This document shows positions 6,203 through 6,251 of a stretch of 6,251 bases of DNA, piece by piece (the stretch's first letter is position 1; the number at the start of each line of letters is the position of its first letter). Position numbers and translations under genes: made by a program. Below the pieces are notes generated by a model, which worked only from the letters and a program-made list of their open reading frames with translations, ran no database searches and had not been told where the DNA came from. This stretch comes from an uncultured Rhodopirellula sp. Lineage in GTDB: Bacteria; Planctomycetota; Planctomycetia; Pirellulales; Pirellulaceae. Location: assembly GCA_913061385.1 (NCBI GenBank), contig CAJXTM010000252.1, positions 1 through 6,251 on the forward strand, in the 5' to 3' direction.

Positions 6203-6251
6203 CTGTCTCTTATACACATCTCCGAGCCCACGAGACCGAGGCTGATCTCGT
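6203..6251 (+). other. Illumina Nextera i7-side adapter (contaminant)
   Basis: Not genomic sequence. Bases 6203-6221 (CTGTCTCTTATACACATCT) are the Tn5 mosaic end in reverse orientation, 6222-6236 (CCGAGCCCACGAGAC) the Nextera read-2 tail, 6237-6244 (CGAGGCTG) fit an i7 index, which I recall as N710, and 6245-6251 (ATCTCGT) begin the P7 arm. This is the read-1 read-through product. Genomic sequence ends at 6202. Confidence 0.98.

Noticed and set aside
29..6221. 19 bp terminal inverted repeats suggesting a 6.2 kb composite transposon
   Set aside because: The repeats are Tn5 mosaic ends attached to Nextera tails and index bases. There is no transposase gene between them.

Overview
The window looks like a metagenome-assembled contig from a member of the Planctomycetota. 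The evidence is the gene content: planctomycete-type cytochrome domains (PSCyt1, PSCyt2, PSCyt3), the PSD2-PSD5 domains and a DUF1552 (HXXSHH) protein, families that are heavily expanded in this phylum. Base composition is roughly balanced, and clear Shine-Dalgarno sequences are mostly absent, which also fits. Both ends are not genomic. Bases 1-47 and 6203-6251 are Illumina Nextera library adapter, including index bases, so the real insert is 48-6202.

Layout: (1) 48-813, minus strand, the N-terminal part of an exported PSCyt1-PSCyt2 protein, cut off by the left adapter. (2) 1070-1423, minus strand, a complete small single-domain cupin. (3) 1424-1881, a 458 bp gene-free divergent spacer with a short inverted repeat. 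(4) 1882-4536, plus strand, a complete 884-residue exported protein carrying a LamG/concanavalin-like domain, a PSCyt1 haem domain, PSD3, PSD5, PSD4, a second haem domain (PSCyt3) and PSD2. (5) 4627-6042, plus strand, a complete DUF1552 protein with a twin-arginine-like leader. (6) 6043-6202, a short tail with an open frame of unknown meaning.

Genes 4 and 5 form the recurrent planctomycete pair 'PSD/PSCyt3 cytochrome plus DUF1552', probably one operon with a 90 bp gap. The first is predicted to be an extracytoplasmic protein with two c-type haem sites and a lectin-like N-terminal module. The second is an exported protein of unknown function. The left-hand gene belongs to the other major planctomycete cytochrome family (PSCyt1-PSCyt2-PSD1), so two cytochrome systems sit back to back. 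Their biochemical role is not established. Carbohydrate binding or redox work at the cell surface or in the periplasm is an inference.

I found no RNA gene, CRISPR array, insertion sequence or phage gene. The strongest unexpected signal is technical: untrimmed adapters at both ends create false protein tails and starts. The biological points worth a second look are an altered HXXSHH motif in the DUF1552 protein, a near-perfect 15 bp triplication just after the signal peptide of the large cytochrome, and the LamG-dihaem fusion itself.
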